A stretch of 64,000 nt of DNA from Bosea vestrisii (GCF_030144325.1 NZ_CP126307.1:2542001-2606000); one strand, 5' to 3'; shown: positions 26,454 through 36,093, numbered from the stretch's first letter. The notes: a model not told the origin generated them from the sequence alone. Program-made: numbers and translations.

Positions 26454-26783
26454 TCAACCCAGCTTCGCGAGGAAATCGGTCGCCCTGTAGCTCTCCGGCA
26501 CGCCCTCGACGATGATCGCGGCACTGCGCGAATTGCGCGTTCTCAGCGGCAGGATCGTCTGATAGGCCGGCGAAGCGTACCAGCCATGGGCGGCGGCGAG
26601 GTCCGGGAAGGCGATGACGACAAGATCTCCTTCCCAAGGACCCTCCATCACCTCCGGCGTCACGCCATGGATCAGGAAGCGGCCGCCGAAGGGCCTGAGA
26701 GTCTCGTCGATCAGTCGGATGTAGTCGGCGATCTCGGCGTTGAGGGCGACGTCGCGAAGGTGGGCGATGGCGTAAGCGGTCAT
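26454..26783 (-). CDS. DUF1330 domain-containing protein
   Basis: A 109-residue dimeric alpha+beta barrel type protein. Family landmarks are IRLIDETLRPFGGRFLIHG, then VVIAFPDLAAAHGWYASPAY and ILPLRTRNSRSAAIIVEG. The biochemical role of DUF1330 proteins is unknown; they are small soluble cytoplasmic proteins common in proteobacteria. It stands alone. Confidence 0.88.
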   Translation of the reverse strand: MTAYAIAHLRDVALNAEIADYIRLIDETLRPFGGRFLIHGVTPEVMEGPWEGDLVVIAFPDLAAAHGWYASPAYQTILPLRTRNSRSAAIIVEGVPESYRATDFLAKLG

Positions 26784-26885
26784 GGGCGTATCCCCTTTGG
26801 AGCGGGACTACACCCGCGATGCCGGGGACCATGCGACCTGAGCGGCGGCCGGTCGATTACCTCCGAGGTAGCAAGGAAGCGGCGC

Positions 26886-28697
26886 TCAGCCCTCGACGAT
26901 GCCCTTGGCGGCGAGGGAAGAGGGCTCCGTAGCCACCACCGGCTTGTCAGTGACCAGATACTGCGCCCGCGCCAGCGCTGCGAAGCGCCCGCCCTTGGCG
27001 ACGAGTTCCTCGAAGGAGCCCATCTCGATCACCTGCCCCTGTTCGAAGACCAGGATGCGGTCGGCATTGCGGATGGTGGCGAGCCGGTGGGCGATGACGA
27101 AGGTGGTGCGGCCCTTCATCACCTCATCGAGCGCTTTCTGCAGTTTCACTTCAGTGGCTGCATCGAGCGCCGAGGTCGCCTCGTCGAGGATCAGGATCGG
27201 CGGGTTCTTCAGCAGCGCCCGCGCGATCGACAGGCGCTGGCGCTCGCCGCCGGAGAGCGTGCGGCCACGCTCTCCGACGATGGTGTCGAGCCCGTCGCTC
27301 TGGCGGGCCATCACTTCGGTCGCTTGAGCCCGGTCGAGTGCTTCCACCATCTCGGCATCGGTCGCGTCCGGCTTGCCGACGGTCAGGTTCTCGCGGATCG
27401 AGCGCGCGAACAGCATCGGCTCCTGGAAGACGACGCCGATGTTCCGGCGCAGCGAGAGCAGTGAGATCTCGCGGATGTCGCGCCCGTCGGCCAGGATACG
27501 GCCCGATTGCGGGTCGAAGGCACGATGCAGCAGGCCGAGAGTGGTCGATTTGCCCGAGCCCGTCGAGCCGACGATGGCGATGGTCTCGCCGGGCTTCACC
27601 TCGAAAGAAACGTCGGCGACGGCGGCGCGCTTGCCATCATAGGAGAACGAGACGTTGTCGAAGGCGATAGCGCCCACAAGCCGGCCGGCATCGGGCGCGC
27701 CGGGCTGGTCGCGCACCGCCGGCAGCGTGTCGAGCACCTCGAAGAATTCGCGCATCTTCGGCGCCTGCATGAAGATGAAGTTGACGAAGGAGACGATCTG
27801 CTCGAGCCGGCCGACCAGCATGGTGGCAAAGCCCATGAAGGTGACGATCTCGCCGACCGTGGTCTGCCCCTGCATCAGCAGCCATGTACCGACGACGAAG
27901 ATCGAGAGCACGGTCAGTGTCGCCGAGGCGCGGGTCGCGACGGTGGCGACCGCCCACCAGGTCAGGACCGGGATCTGCGCTTCGAGCAGGCTGGTGATGG
28001 TGTTGCGCAGGCCACGGACTTCGGCCTCGATCCGGGTGAAGCTCTGGATCACCGGCACGTTGCCGAGCGCATCCGAGGCCCGCTCTGCGAGGCTCGAATG
28101 ATAGGCCTCGACATTGCTCTGCAGCTTGTCGGTCTTTCGCAGCACGAAGGCGGTGAGCGTGCCGAACAGCACGACGAGGAAGATCAGCACCAGGCCGAGC
28201 TGCCAGTTCTTCCACAGCGTGAACGGCAGCAAGATGAAGAGCGCGACGAAGCTGGCGCAATGCTCGCGGAAGAAAGAGAGCCAGAGCGCCCACATGCCGC
28301 TGGTGCCCTCCAGCATCACCTTGAGCACCCGGCCGGAATGGGTCTGCGTGTGGTAGGCGAGCGGCAGCGTCAGCGCGTGCTCGAAATAATTCGCCATCAC
28401 CGCCAGCCGGCGGCGATGCGCCAGACGGTCGGCGAACAGCGCGACAAAGACGCCGGCGGCGATGTTGAACAGGCCGAAGCCCACCCAGGCGGCCAGCAAG
28501 ACGTTGATATCGGCCCAGCTCGGGCGGGTACCGCTGATCTGCAGGCTGGTCAGCTTGTCGATCAGCGCGCCGAACAGCATCGGCTCGGCGAAGGCAGCGG
28601 CCGCCAGCGCGATATTGGCGAGTGCGAGGATGAGCCCGAGGCGCCGTTCCGGGCCGAGCTCGCCGAGGACGCGGGCGTAGATCGCAAGCAAAGACAT
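26886..28697 (-). CDS. ndvA: cyclic beta-1,2-glucan exporter, ABC ATPase/permease fusion
   Basis: A 603-residue half-transporter that exports cyclic beta-1,2-glucan to the periplasm as a homodimer. Six membrane helices occupy residues 20-310. The nucleotide-binding domain (residues 335-570) has Walker A GSTGSGKST, signature LSGGERQRLSIAR and Walker B ILILDEATSALD. The N-terminus (MSLLAIYARVLGELGPERR) is characteristic of NdvA/ChvA of Rhizobium and Agrobacterium. The glucan synthase NdvB is not in the window. Confidence 0.88.
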   Translation of the reverse strand: MSLLAIYARVLGELGPERRLGLILALANIALAAAAFAEPMLFGALIDKLTSLQISGTRPSWADINVLLAAWVGFGLFNIAAGVFVALFADRLAHRRRLAVMANYFEHALTLPLAYHTQTHSGRVLKVMLEGTSGMWALWLSFFREHCASFVALFILLPFTLWKNWQLGLVLIFLVVLFGTLTAFVLRKTDKLQSNVEAYHSSLAERASDALGNVPVIQSFTRIEAEVRGLRNTITSLLEAQIPVLTWWAVATVATRASATLTVLSIFVVGTWLLMQGQTTVGEIVTFMGFATMLVGRLEQIVSFVNFIFMQAPKMREFFEVLDTLPAVRDQPGAPDAGRLVGAIAFDNVSFSYDGKRAAVADVSFEVKPGETIAIVGSTGSGKSTTLGLLHRAFDPQSGRILADGRDIREISLLSLRRNIGVVFQEPMLFARSIRENLTVGKPDATDAEMVEALDRAQATEVMARQSDGLDTIVGERGRTLSGGERQRLSIARALLKNPPILILDEATSALDAATEVKLQKALDEVMKGRTTFVIAHRLATIRNADRILVFEQGQVIEMGSFEELVAKGGRFAALARAQYLVTDKPVVATEPSSLAAKGIVEG

Positions 28698-28833
28698 CGC
28701 GCAGCAGCTTTAGACGACGCTGCGGCGTGAGCAAGTCCTCAACCTTAACGCTTCCTTCAACCGCCGCTCCTTATGGTTACCGCGAAAGCGTGGCGTTGGC
28801 GTTGCGGCTGCGTAGGCCGGTTTGAGGTGGCTC

Positions 28834-29604
28834 ATGGATATCGCGACCGGCGCAGGCATTATCGGTGGCATCGCGACGATCGTCGCGCTGATCATGATCG
28901 ATGGTGGCAACTTCGCCGCTTACTGGGACAAGCACGCCGCCATCATCATCTTCGGCGGCGCCTCGGCCGCAACCATGCTGCGCTTTCCCTTCTCTGTGAT
29001 CGCGCACGGGCTCCCGATGGGTCTCCGCTTCGCCTTCACCATGCGCTCGATCCACCCGCGCGAGCTGATCGACGAGATCACCCGCGTCGCCGAGATCAAC
29101 CGCAAGAGCGGCCCGGTCGCGCTCGAGAACGTCGAGGTCTCCGACCCGTTCCTGGCGCAAGGCCTGCGCTACATCGCCGACGGCTATGACAAGGACTTCA
29201 TCCGCGACACGATGGAGCGCGACCGCGACAACTTCCTGCAGCGGCTCGACGAGGGCTCGAAGGTGTATCGCGCCATCGGCGACTGCGCTCCTGCCTGGGG
29301 CATGATCGGCACAATTCTCGGCATGGTGACGATGTTCGCCAACATGTCCGACCCGTCCAAGCTCGGCCCGGCCATGGCAACGGCGCTGCTGGCGACGCTC
29401 TACGGCGCCATGGTCGCCAACATGCTGACCCTCCCGATCGCCGACAAGCTCCACATCAAGCTTGAGGAGGAGGAGATCTCCCGCACGCTGATCATCGACG
29501 GCGTGCTGCAGATGCGCGACGCCAAGAGCCCGACACTGGTGCGCGAAATGCTCCTCGCCTATCTGCCGGACCATCACAGGGCCGAGATGGCCGAAGCCAC
29601 CTGA
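28834..29604 (+). CDS. motA: MotA/PomA-family stator protein
   Basis: A 256-residue inner-membrane protein with four hydrophobic segments (residues about 3-20, 30-50, 150-170, 180-200). Conserved stator motifs are GDCAPAWGMIGTILGMV and LATLYGAMVANMLTLPIADKL. GAGGTGG before ATG 28834 decides the start. It pairs with MotB 13 bases downstream to form the proton channel that drives flagellar rotation. No other flagellar gene is nearby. Confidence 0.88.
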   Translation: MDIATGAGIIGGIATIVALIMIDGGNFAAYWDKHAAIIIFGGASAATMLRFPFSVIAHGLPMGLRFAFTMRSIHPRELIDEITRVAEINRKSGPVALENVEVSDPFLAQGLRYIADGYDKDFIRDTMERDRDNFLQRLDEGSKVYRAIGDCAPAWGMIGTILGMVTMFANMSDPSKLGPAMATALLATLYGAMVANMLTLPIADKLHIKLEEEEISRTLIIDGVLQMRDAKSPTLVREMLLAYLPDHHRAEMAEAT

Positions 29605-29617
29605 GCGGACCTAGCAA

Positions 29618-30442
29618 ATGGCCAAGAAGAAGAGAGGCGGGCATGGCGGTCACGGCTGGTTCGTGACCTTCGCCGATCTCATGGCCCTGCTCATGGCGTT
29701 CTTCGTCATGGTCGCCGCCTATTCGAGCCAGGACAAGCAGAAGCTCCAGATCGTCGCCGGCTCGATGCGCGAGGCCTTCGGCACGCAGCGCGACTTCAAG
29801 CTCGCCGGCATCGTCGAGGTCGACGGCATTCCGACCAAGACGCACATCAAGAACGCCTATGTCCGCCCGCTCGAGGACGCTTCCGACAACACCGCGCCGA
29901 ATCACAACCAGCAGAAGGAAGACGGGCTGGTCTCGGCCACCCATGATCGCGGCTTTGCGCTCGCCGCCGCCTCGCTGCGCCAGGCGCTGCGCGAGATGCC
30001 GGAGATTGGCGAGCTCTCGCGCAACATCCTGATCGAGGTCTCCGAGCAGGGCATCGACATCCAGCTCGTCGACCAGGACGGCCGGGCCATGTTCGCCGAA
30101 GGCTCGACCCAGCCGAACGAGCGCATGCGCAAGCTACTCGCTGCGATCGCACCGACGCTGCGGCGCATGCCCAACAGAATCGCCATTACCGGCCACACTG
30201 CAGCTCAGCGCCCGGGCACCGTCGCTCCTGGCAATCCCTGGGCGCTTTCGGTCGGTCGCGCCTCGGCGGTGCGCGAGATCCTCGGCAATGCCGGCGTCCC
30301 CGATGAGCGCTTCAGCTCCGTCACCGGCAGGGCCGACACCGACCCCTTGGTCAAGGACAACCCCTATCTCGCCTTCAACCGCCGCGTCGGGATCGTCCTG
30401 AAGGCGGATGCGCCGCCCCTGCCCGTCGGCGCCAAGCCCTGA
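29618..30442 (+). CDS. motB: MotB-family stator protein with OmpA-like peptidoglycan-binding domain
   Basis: A 274-residue protein. A short basic N-terminus precedes one membrane helix (residues 14-35) holding the proton-binding aspartate D20 in FADLMALLMAFF. After a linker, residues about 150-270 are the OmpA-like domain (ITGHTAAQRPG, NRRVGIVLK) that anchors the stator to peptidoglycan. It partners with the upstream MotA. Confidence 0.88.
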   Translation: MAKKKRGGHGGHGWFVTFADLMALLMAFFVMVAAYSSQDKQKLQIVAGSMREAFGTQRDFKLAGIVEVDGIPTKTHIKNAYVRPLEDASDNTAPNHNQQKEDGLVSATHDRGFALAAASLRQALREMPEIGELSRNILIEVSEQGIDIQLVDQDGRAMFAEGSTQPNERMRKLLAAIAPTLRRMPNRIAITGHTAAQRPGTVAPGNPWALSVGRASAVREILGNAGVPDERFSSVTGRADTDPLVKDNPYLAFNRRVGIVLKADAPPLPVGAKP

Positions 30443-30451
30443 GTCGAAACG

Positions 30452-30961
30452 CTATTCGCGGCGCAGCCGGATAGCGAGCACGGGCGAGGCCGGCTCCGGC
30501 TTCGGCGTGTGCAGGCGGGCGAAGATAAGAACCTCGCCCGTGGCTGACTGTTGCCGGAACAGCACCACCGCGTTCTTCTCGCGGCGTTGCGGCGATCCGG
30601 CACCGAAGCGCGTTTCCAGCATCCGCAAGGTCAGGCCGGCTTGCGGCGCCAGGGTGATGTCCGCTTGCCGTGAAAAGCCTTGCTCGGCGGCCGGCAGCGT
30701 CAATGTCAGCACCTGGCCGCCGAAGGTGATGAGCCAGTAATCCCCCGACAATTGCGCGGCAGTCGGCGGCATGGCGCCGGACCGGGCGCTTTCGGGCGAC
30801 AGCCGGCCCGCGACGAACGCCTCCACGAGCGCGAGAGCCATCGCGCCAAGCCCATCGGACTGTTGAGCCAGCGCAGCCGGCACCGACAAGGCAAGGGCGA
30901 GCATCACGGCTCCGAGCCCGGCAACCAGGCGACGGCTCGTTTTCGCGCGATGCCGTGTCAT
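30452..30961 (-). CDS. hypothetical exported protein
   Basis: A 169-residue protein with a basic, long signal peptide (hydrophobic residues about 13-32, ending ALAQQ). The mature part contains GDYWLITFGGQVLTLTLPAA and VLFRQQSATGEVLIFARLHT, suggesting a small beta-sandwich. I do not recognise a family. It lies two bases after the L,D-transpeptidase gene on the same strand, so the two may be co-transcribed and share an envelope role. Confidence 0.65.
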   Translation of the reverse strand: MTRHRAKTSRRLVAGLGAVMLALALSVPAALAQQSDGLGAMALALVEAFVAGRLSPESARSGAMPPTAAQLSGDYWLITFGGQVLTLTLPAAEQGFSRQADITLAPQAGLTLRMLETRFGAGSPQRREKNAVVLFRQQSATGEVLIFARLHTPKPEPASPVLAIRLRRE

Positions 30962-30963
30962 CG

Positions 30964-31668
30964 CTATTTTCCTGGCTTGGGCTTGGCGCCGGTGACCAGC
31001 ACCTTCTTCACGCCGGGGAAGAAGTGCACCTCGAACGGCGCCGTCGCCTTGGCGTCGTCCGACCAGTCCTTCGGGATCGTCTCGTCATATTTGTGCACGA
31101 CGACCTTGTTGCCCTGCACCAGGTATTTCTTGTTGATCATGTCGTCGATGTCGTTGGGCTTCAGATGGATGCAGCCATGCGACTCGGTCAGCACGACCGG
31201 CTTGCCCTGCGCGGCGCTGGCCTCGTCGTCGGGAGTCGTATGGAAGTACTCCTTGCTCTTCGTCTCGCCCTTGTCGAACTTTCTGTTGTTGTTCTTATCC
31301 TTGTAGAAATAGCAGGTCATGTGGCCGAAATCGTTGAAGCGCCACTCGGTCGGCAGCGTGTTCTTGCCATAGAGCTCGAAATTCCGATCGATCAGCATCT
31401 TCTTGGTCATGGCCGGCACGAGTTTGCTGAGCAGCTGCCATTTCCCGTCATGCATGACCTTGATCACGCCGCCCTCCTCCTTGATCGCGGAGCCCCAGCG
31501 GATTTTCGACCAGACCGGATAGGACGGGCTCGAATGCTTGCCGCAGCGCAGCAGTCGATAGGTGCCTGCATCGGTCGGACCGGCGTAATAGCCGTCATCG
31601 GCCTTGGCCAGGGCAGCAGGACCGCCCACTGCATCGAACGTCGCCACGACGAATCTCGGCGGTGCCAT
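30964..31668 (-). CDS. L,D-transpeptidase (YkuD)-like protein
   Basis: A 234-residue protein with the catalytic signature ESHGCIHL (residues about 164-171), which in YkuD enzymes holds the nucleophilic cysteine and histidine. These enzymes cross-link peptidoglycan or attach proteins to it. No signal peptide is evident at the ATG used, which is odd for a cell-wall enzyme. Neighbours include a D-Ala-D-Ala dipeptidase divergently encoded 90 bases away, so a peptidoglycan theme is plausible. Confidence 0.78.
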   Translation of the reverse strand: MAPPRFVVATFDAVGGPAALAKADDGYYAGPTDAGTYRLLRCGKHSSPSYPVWSKIRWGSAIKEEGGVIKVMHDGKWQLLSKLVPAMTKKMLIDRNFELYGKNTLPTEWRFNDFGHMTCYFYKDKNNNRKFDKGETKSKEYFHTTPDDEASAAQGKPVVLTESHGCIHLKPNDIDDMINKKYLVQGNKVVVHKYDETIPKDWSDDAKATAPFEVHFFPGVKKVLVTGAKPKPGK

Positions 31669-31757
31669 CTTGGGGCCTCCTCTCGCGCTGGTTGTTTTCG
31701 AATCTGCGACCCTCTGCAGTTGTTTCGACCGGATGCCTGCGCGAGCATACGCTCATC

Positions 31758-32507
31758 ATGGATGGCCGTCACAGGATCGTCGTCGCGCTCGCCTCGACCG
31801 GACTGCTCGCCTGGGAGGCTTGCGCCGCGGACGCGCTGCCCGCAGGCTTCGTGCGGCTACGCGAGCTCGCGCCGGCGATCGCGCAGGACATGCGCTATGC
31901 GACGCCGTTCAATTTCACCGGCGCGGCCGTGCCTGGCTATGGCCGAAGCGAATGCGTGCTGACGCGCGCGGCTGCCGACGCCCTGATCCGCGCTGAAAAG
32001 CGGCTCACTGGGCAGGGTTACGGGCTGAAGCTGTTCGACTGCTACCGTCCGGCACGCGCTGTCGCTGCCTTCACCGACTGGGTGAAGCAGCCCGGCGGAC
32101 AAGACCTCGGCCGCATCTTCCATCCCGGCATCGCCAGGGGCGATCTCGTTGCCAAGGGCTACATCGTCGGCAATTCGAGCCATTCGCGAGGCTCCACCGT
32201 CGATGTCGGCCTCGTCCACGCCGGCGGAGCCGCCTCACCAACTCCCGTGGATGCCGGCCCCTGCGACGGCCCGTTTTCAACGCGCCCACGCGAATCCAGC
32301 GTCGATCTCGGCACGAGCTTCGACTGCTTCTCGGAGAAAAGCGCACTCGGCCATTCCGGGATCACGGCCGAGGCTCGCCGCAACCGGGCCACCCTCGCCG
32401 CCGCAATGAGCGCTGAGGGCTTCCGTGGCTACAGCAAGGAATGGTGGCACTTCACGCTCGCGAAGGAACCATTCCCCAAGACGCCCTTCGATTTCGTGGT
32501 CGACTGA
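31758..32507 (+). CDS. D-alanyl-D-alanine dipeptidase (VanX/DdpX family, M15D)
   Basis: A 249-residue exported peptidase. The signal peptide (residues 1-23) ends at ACAAD. Zinc and catalytic motifs are FDCYRPARA, SSHSRGSTVDVGL and the terminal EWWHFTL. The family hydrolyses free D-Ala-D-Ala, for recycling in Gram-negatives or for glycopeptide resistance. ATG 31758 is chosen because the signal peptide begins there. Divergent from the L,D-transpeptidase gene. Confidence 0.88.
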   Translation: MDGRHRIVVALASTGLLAWEACAADALPAGFVRLRELAPAIAQDMRYATPFNFTGAAVPGYGRSECVLTRAAADALIRAEKRLTGQGYGLKLFDCYRPARAVAAFTDWVKQPGGQDLGRIFHPGIARGDLVAKGYIVGNSSHSRGSTVDVGLVHAGGAASPTPVDAGPCDGPFSTRPRESSVDLGTSFDCFSEKSALGHSGITAEARRNRATLAAAMSAEGFRGYSKEWWHFTLAKEPFPKTPFDFVVD

Positions 32508-32526
32508 CCTCGACAGCCGCGCGCTC

Positions 32527-33057
32527 TCAGGGCGCGACCACCAGCGCCCAATAGACCTGATATTTCGAGCCGGCCGCATAGGCCGAGGCGATGCCCATGC
32601 GCGTCGCGTTCGGCGCCTTCATCACCCGGTCGTGCTGCGGCGAGTCGCGCCAGCCGGAGAAGGCCTCGGCCAGGCGCCGATAGCCGGCCGAGAGGTTAGC
32701 TTCGGCGCCGGGCTGGCCGGCGCGCGCGAGCCTGGCCTTCACCGCCTCGGCCTGGGCGGGCTTGTCGGCAGCGGCCATGGCAGCGGCCTCCTGCTCGGCC
32801 GCCTGCATCAGCTCGGGGTCGAGCTTCAGTGCGCTCAAGCCGGCATTGATCCGATAGGCCGAGATGGTCGCCCGCGCCGCCTCCGCATCGACCCTGGCAG
32901 AGGGCGAGCCGAGATCACGATAGAAGGCAGGTTGCGTCCGCGCGGGCTCGGTGCAACCGGCGAGATTGAGCAGCGAGAGCGCGGCAGCGAGAGCGGCGGG
33001 ACAGCTCATCGCGCGCAGCCGCTGCGGGCGCGTGGAAAACGCGGGGAAAAGGCGCAT
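32527..33057 (-). CDS. CAP domain-containing lipoprotein-like exported protein
   Basis: A 176-residue protein. The N-terminal hydrophobic stretch ends in LLNLAGC, a lipobox-like site. The CAP/SCP core has INAGLSALKLDPELMQAAEQ, SAGYRRLAEAFSGWRDSPQH and NATRMGIASAY. Bacterial CAP proteins are secreted, of largely unknown function. It is encoded just downstream of the MscS gene (4 bases), so it may be part of the same envelope transcript. Confidence 0.82.
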   Translation of the reverse strand: MRLFPAFSTRPQRLRAMSCPAALAAALSLLNLAGCTEPARTQPAFYRDLGSPSARVDAEAARATISAYRINAGLSALKLDPELMQAAEQEAAAMAAADKPAQAEAVKARLARAGQPGAEANLSAGYRRLAEAFSGWRDSPQHDRVMKAPNATRMGIASAYAAGSKYQVYWALVVAP

Positions 33058-33061
33058 CGCA

Positions 33062-35650
33062 TCAATCCTTGGTCTCGTCCTTGCCGCCCGTCGCGGCTGG
33101 TTCAGGCTTGGCGGGCGGCGAGGCCGGGGCCTCCTCCGGTTCTTCCTCGGTCTCGGGTGGAGGGCCCGAGCGCTTCACGGTAACGCGTCCACTCGTCGGC
33201 TTGGCGCGGCGACCGACCTCTCGCGAGACGGCGGCGGCGATCTCGCCGAGCGAATGCTCGACGCCCTCCAGGCCCTTGACCGTGAGCTCGGTCGCGACCG
33301 GGGTCTCCAGCTCGGCCAGGCGTTTGTGAATGACGTAATTGAGATCGCTGGTGACGCGCCCGACGATGTCGACCTCGCCGACGACGCAGATCAGGTCGAA
33401 ATCCATCGTCGTCGTACCGAGCTTCTTGAACATCACGGCTGGCGGCGGCTTCTTCAGCACGTCGCCATGCGCCTCGCCGGCCTCGAGCAGCATGGCCCGG
33501 ACGTCCGTCGGATTGAGCCGGCGCGGCACGCTGATCGAGATCAGCACTCGCCCGGTCCGATCGGAACGGACGCGATTGCGCACCACGCCAGAGACCAGGT
33601 TCGAGTTCGGCACGATCACCGAGGAGCGGTCGAAGGTCTCGATCTCGGTCGAGCGGACATTGATGCGCTTGACGATGCCCTCGGCGTCGCCGACCACCAC
33701 CTGGTCGCCGACCCGGATCGGGCGCTCCCAGAGCAGGATCAGGCCCGAGACGAAATTCGACACCACCGACTGCAGGCCGAAACCGATACCGACCGAGAGC
33801 GCCGAAGCGACGAGGGTGAGGCGCTCGAGGCTGAAGCCCAGCGACGAGAAGGCGATCGCCACCGCGGCGACATAGCCGACATAGCCCGCCGCCGTGGTGA
33901 TCGAATTGCGCAGGCCGGTATCGAGCGCGGTCGTCGGCAGAAACTTGCCTTCGAGCCAACCCTGCAGCGAGCGCGTCGCCGCAAGCCCGAGCGCGAAGAT
34001 CAGGATCGCGACGACGATCGAGGACAGCGAGACCGTGACTCCGCCGACTTGGAAGCCGAAAAAGGCGGCGCGCAGCGAGGTCAGGAAATCGGTCGATTCC
34101 AGTCCCCAGGGCGCCAGCGCCAGCATGATCGTGACGACAATCAGCACGATCTTGAGCGCGCCGGATAGCACGACGGCGATCTTCTGCAGCGTCGCCGCAC
34201 GCAGGCCGATCCCGGCGCGCAGCGTCAGCGCAAAGCGCCCCTCGCCGGTGAGCTGGCTGGTGATGCCGAGTTCGATCAACTGCATCAGCAGCACGAAAGC
34301 GGCGGCGAGGATGCCGAGCCAGATCACCTGCTCGGTCAGGAAGGTCGCCAGCACGACATAACCGAGCAAGACCGAGAGGATGACGACGATACCGACGATC
34401 CAGCCGAGAATCCGCACCGGTCCCAGACTCGCACCATCGACCGGCACATAGGGGCCGAGGCAGGCCTCCTCCTCGATCTCCTGGTTGTCGCGCAGGCGAT
34501 AGAGACCAGCGATCAGGATGATCGCGAAGACGGTGGCGACGACGCCGCGCACGATGATCGACAAAGTGAGACCGGCGGCGATCGCCTGCAGCCAGGCCTC
34601 CAGCACCTTGCCCACCGCCATCACGATGGCGAGCGAGCCGGCGAGCCATGCCACCGTCCGGGCAGTCGATTCCATCACGCTGGCGAGGCGCCGCTGCGGC
34701 TCGCCGGGAGCGAACAACGCATCGGCCAGTGCCTGGACGAAGGCGAACAGGGCGAGCCCGAAGACCGCGGCGAGAACGACGGGCTGGATCCGTGGCGGCA
34801 GCAGGCCAGCGGTGTTCAGACCAGCATAGATCAGCCAGCTCGCCAGCGCCGGTGGCGCCGTCCGCGCGACGATGCGCACCAGCGCCGCATAGAGGATATG
34901 GCGATCGCTGGCTTCCACATTTGCCGCCAATCGAGCGGTCAGCCGCGGCATGTAGCGGGCGCGCGCGACGTAGAGCGCGATCGCACCGAGGAAGGCGAGC
35001 GCGACGAGAACGCCGCGCGCGCTGAACAATGCTGTGGTGAAGACCGAGAGCCAATCGCCGAAGATCAGTTGCGAGGCGCGCAGATCGGACGGGAAGGCCG
35101 TCAGCGTCGTCGACCACACTTCGGGATTGAGGATCGACGGGCCAGCTGCGAACAGCGCCTTGGCGAACCGGTCGCGCCTGAGATCGCCGATCGAGGTTTG
35201 CAGCTGCTCGCCTTGCAGCAGCGTCGCGCGCCCGATCTTGAGTGCTTCATCCGCCTCCGTGAAGGTCTTGGTACGGGCCTCGCGCTCACGTGCGACGTCC
35301 GGTGTTTCGGGCGGTGCATTGGCGTCGGGTTTGGGCCCGAGCTGATCGAGCCTGAGCTTGGCCTGCTCGGTGCGCGGTCCCTGCTCCTCGGTGAGGACAC
35401 GCAGCTGGTCGAGCAAGGGCTGCAGCCGCAGGCGCTGGCGCTGCAGCTCGTTGTCGGAAACATTCGGATTGGTAAGCGACGCTTCGATCTGGGTGAGTTC
35501 GCCCCGGATCGAGTCAAGGCGAGCGCGCCCACTCGCGGGATCGGCCGGCTGCGCCAACGTCGCCAGAGGCACGAGCAGCAGCGCCAGCGCAAGCAGCAAG
35601 GCGGCGCCAGACTGGCGGAAAGCTCGTAAAAGGCCGGGGATCATCGGCAT
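33062..35650 (-). CDS. large MscS-family mechanosensitive channel with N-terminal DUF3772-type periplasmic domain
   Basis: About 862 residues. The start at 35650 gives a signal peptide (hydrophobic residues about 13-31, ending TLAQP). A periplasmic coiled region follows (residues 35-190), then about 11 membrane helices. The MscS pore and beta domain lie near residues 580-790 (GIGFGLQSVVSNFVSGLILL, ERPIRVGDQVVVGDAEGIV). A Pro/Glu-rich tail ends the protein. It releases solutes on osmotic downshock. Long MscS members of this type are common in alphaproteobacteria. Confidence 0.88.
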   Translation of the reverse strand: MPMIPGLLRAFRQSGAALLLALALLLVPLATLAQPADPASGRARLDSIRGELTQIEASLTNPNVSDNELQRQRLRLQPLLDQLRVLTEEQGPRTEQAKLRLDQLGPKPDANAPPETPDVAREREARTKTFTEADEALKIGRATLLQGEQLQTSIGDLRRDRFAKALFAAGPSILNPEVWSTTLTAFPSDLRASQLIFGDWLSVFTTALFSARGVLVALAFLGAIALYVARARYMPRLTARLAANVEASDRHILYAALVRIVARTAPPALASWLIYAGLNTAGLLPPRIQPVVLAAVFGLALFAFVQALADALFAPGEPQRRLASVMESTARTVAWLAGSLAIVMAVGKVLEAWLQAIAAGLTLSIIVRGVVATVFAIILIAGLYRLRDNQEIEEEACLGPYVPVDGASLGPVRILGWIVGIVVILSVLLGYVVLATFLTEQVIWLGILAAAFVLLMQLIELGITSQLTGEGRFALTLRAGIGLRAATLQKIAVVLSGALKIVLIVVTIMLALAPWGLESTDFLTSLRAAFFGFQVGGVTVSLSSIVVAILIFALGLAATRSLQGWLEGKFLPTTALDTGLRNSITTAAGYVGYVAAVAIAFSSLGFSLERLTLVASALSVGIGFGLQSVVSNFVSGLILLWERPIRVGDQVVVGDAEGIVKRINVRSTEIETFDRSSVIVPNSNLVSGVVRNRVRSDRTGRVLISISVPRRLNPTDVRAMLLEAGEAHGDVLKKPPPAVMFKKLGTTTMDFDLICVVGEVDIVGRVTSDLNYVIHKRLAELETPVATELTVKGLEGVEHSLGEIAAAVSREVGRRAKPTSGRVTVKRSGPPPETEEEPEEAPASPPAKPEPAATGGKDETKD

Positions 35651-36093
35651 CACTGTCCTGCCGGGCTGATTCGCATCGTCGCGCAGCCTCGCCATTGCAG
35701 CGGGGCGAAAGCAAGCATGTCTGACGAGACGGCGATACTGCCGGATTCACGGCAGGACCGCGCCGGCGGACGAAGATCGTGCAAGAGCATCACATTCCTG
35801 TGAAAGCGCGCCGTGGCCCACGCGCCTGACGCTGCGTTCTTCGACAGGAAACCGGTCAGCATGATGGCAGCGATGCCGAAACCGGCCTCGCACTGCCCTG
35901 ACGGCCCCGATTATCGGAGGGAGCCCCCAACGCGACCGTGATCACCGGTGATCATACAACCTCTGGCGGTAGCCGCGCTTCTGGGTTTGAATTCCTCCAA
36001 GGAACATCTCTGGCCGCGGACTGGCCGGCCTGATCGAACGGCGAGGCGCGCTGGCTCTCTCGCTGACCTTGGAATCGAAACCGGGAGGTTGCG
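35651..36093. other. 443-base intergenic region between divergent mscS-like and iorA-like genes
   Basis: No convincing gene is seen. It should hold promoters in both directions. The clearest signal is a perfect 16-base palindrome at 35939-35954. GGGAGG lies just before the GTG start at 36094. Confidence 0.6.
35939..35954. promoter_or_regulatory. perfect 16-bp palindrome, candidate operator
   Basis: TGATCACCGGTGATCA is a complete inverted repeat with no spacer, 140 bases upstream of the Mo-hydroxylase/sox operon. Such a site is typical of a dimeric regulator. No regulator gene is adjacent, so the binding protein is unknown. Confidence 0.5.

Noticed and set aside
35717..35803. 28-codon frame in the gap before the iorA-like gene
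   Set aside because: No ribosome site, no conserved-looking sequence, and the length is within chance.
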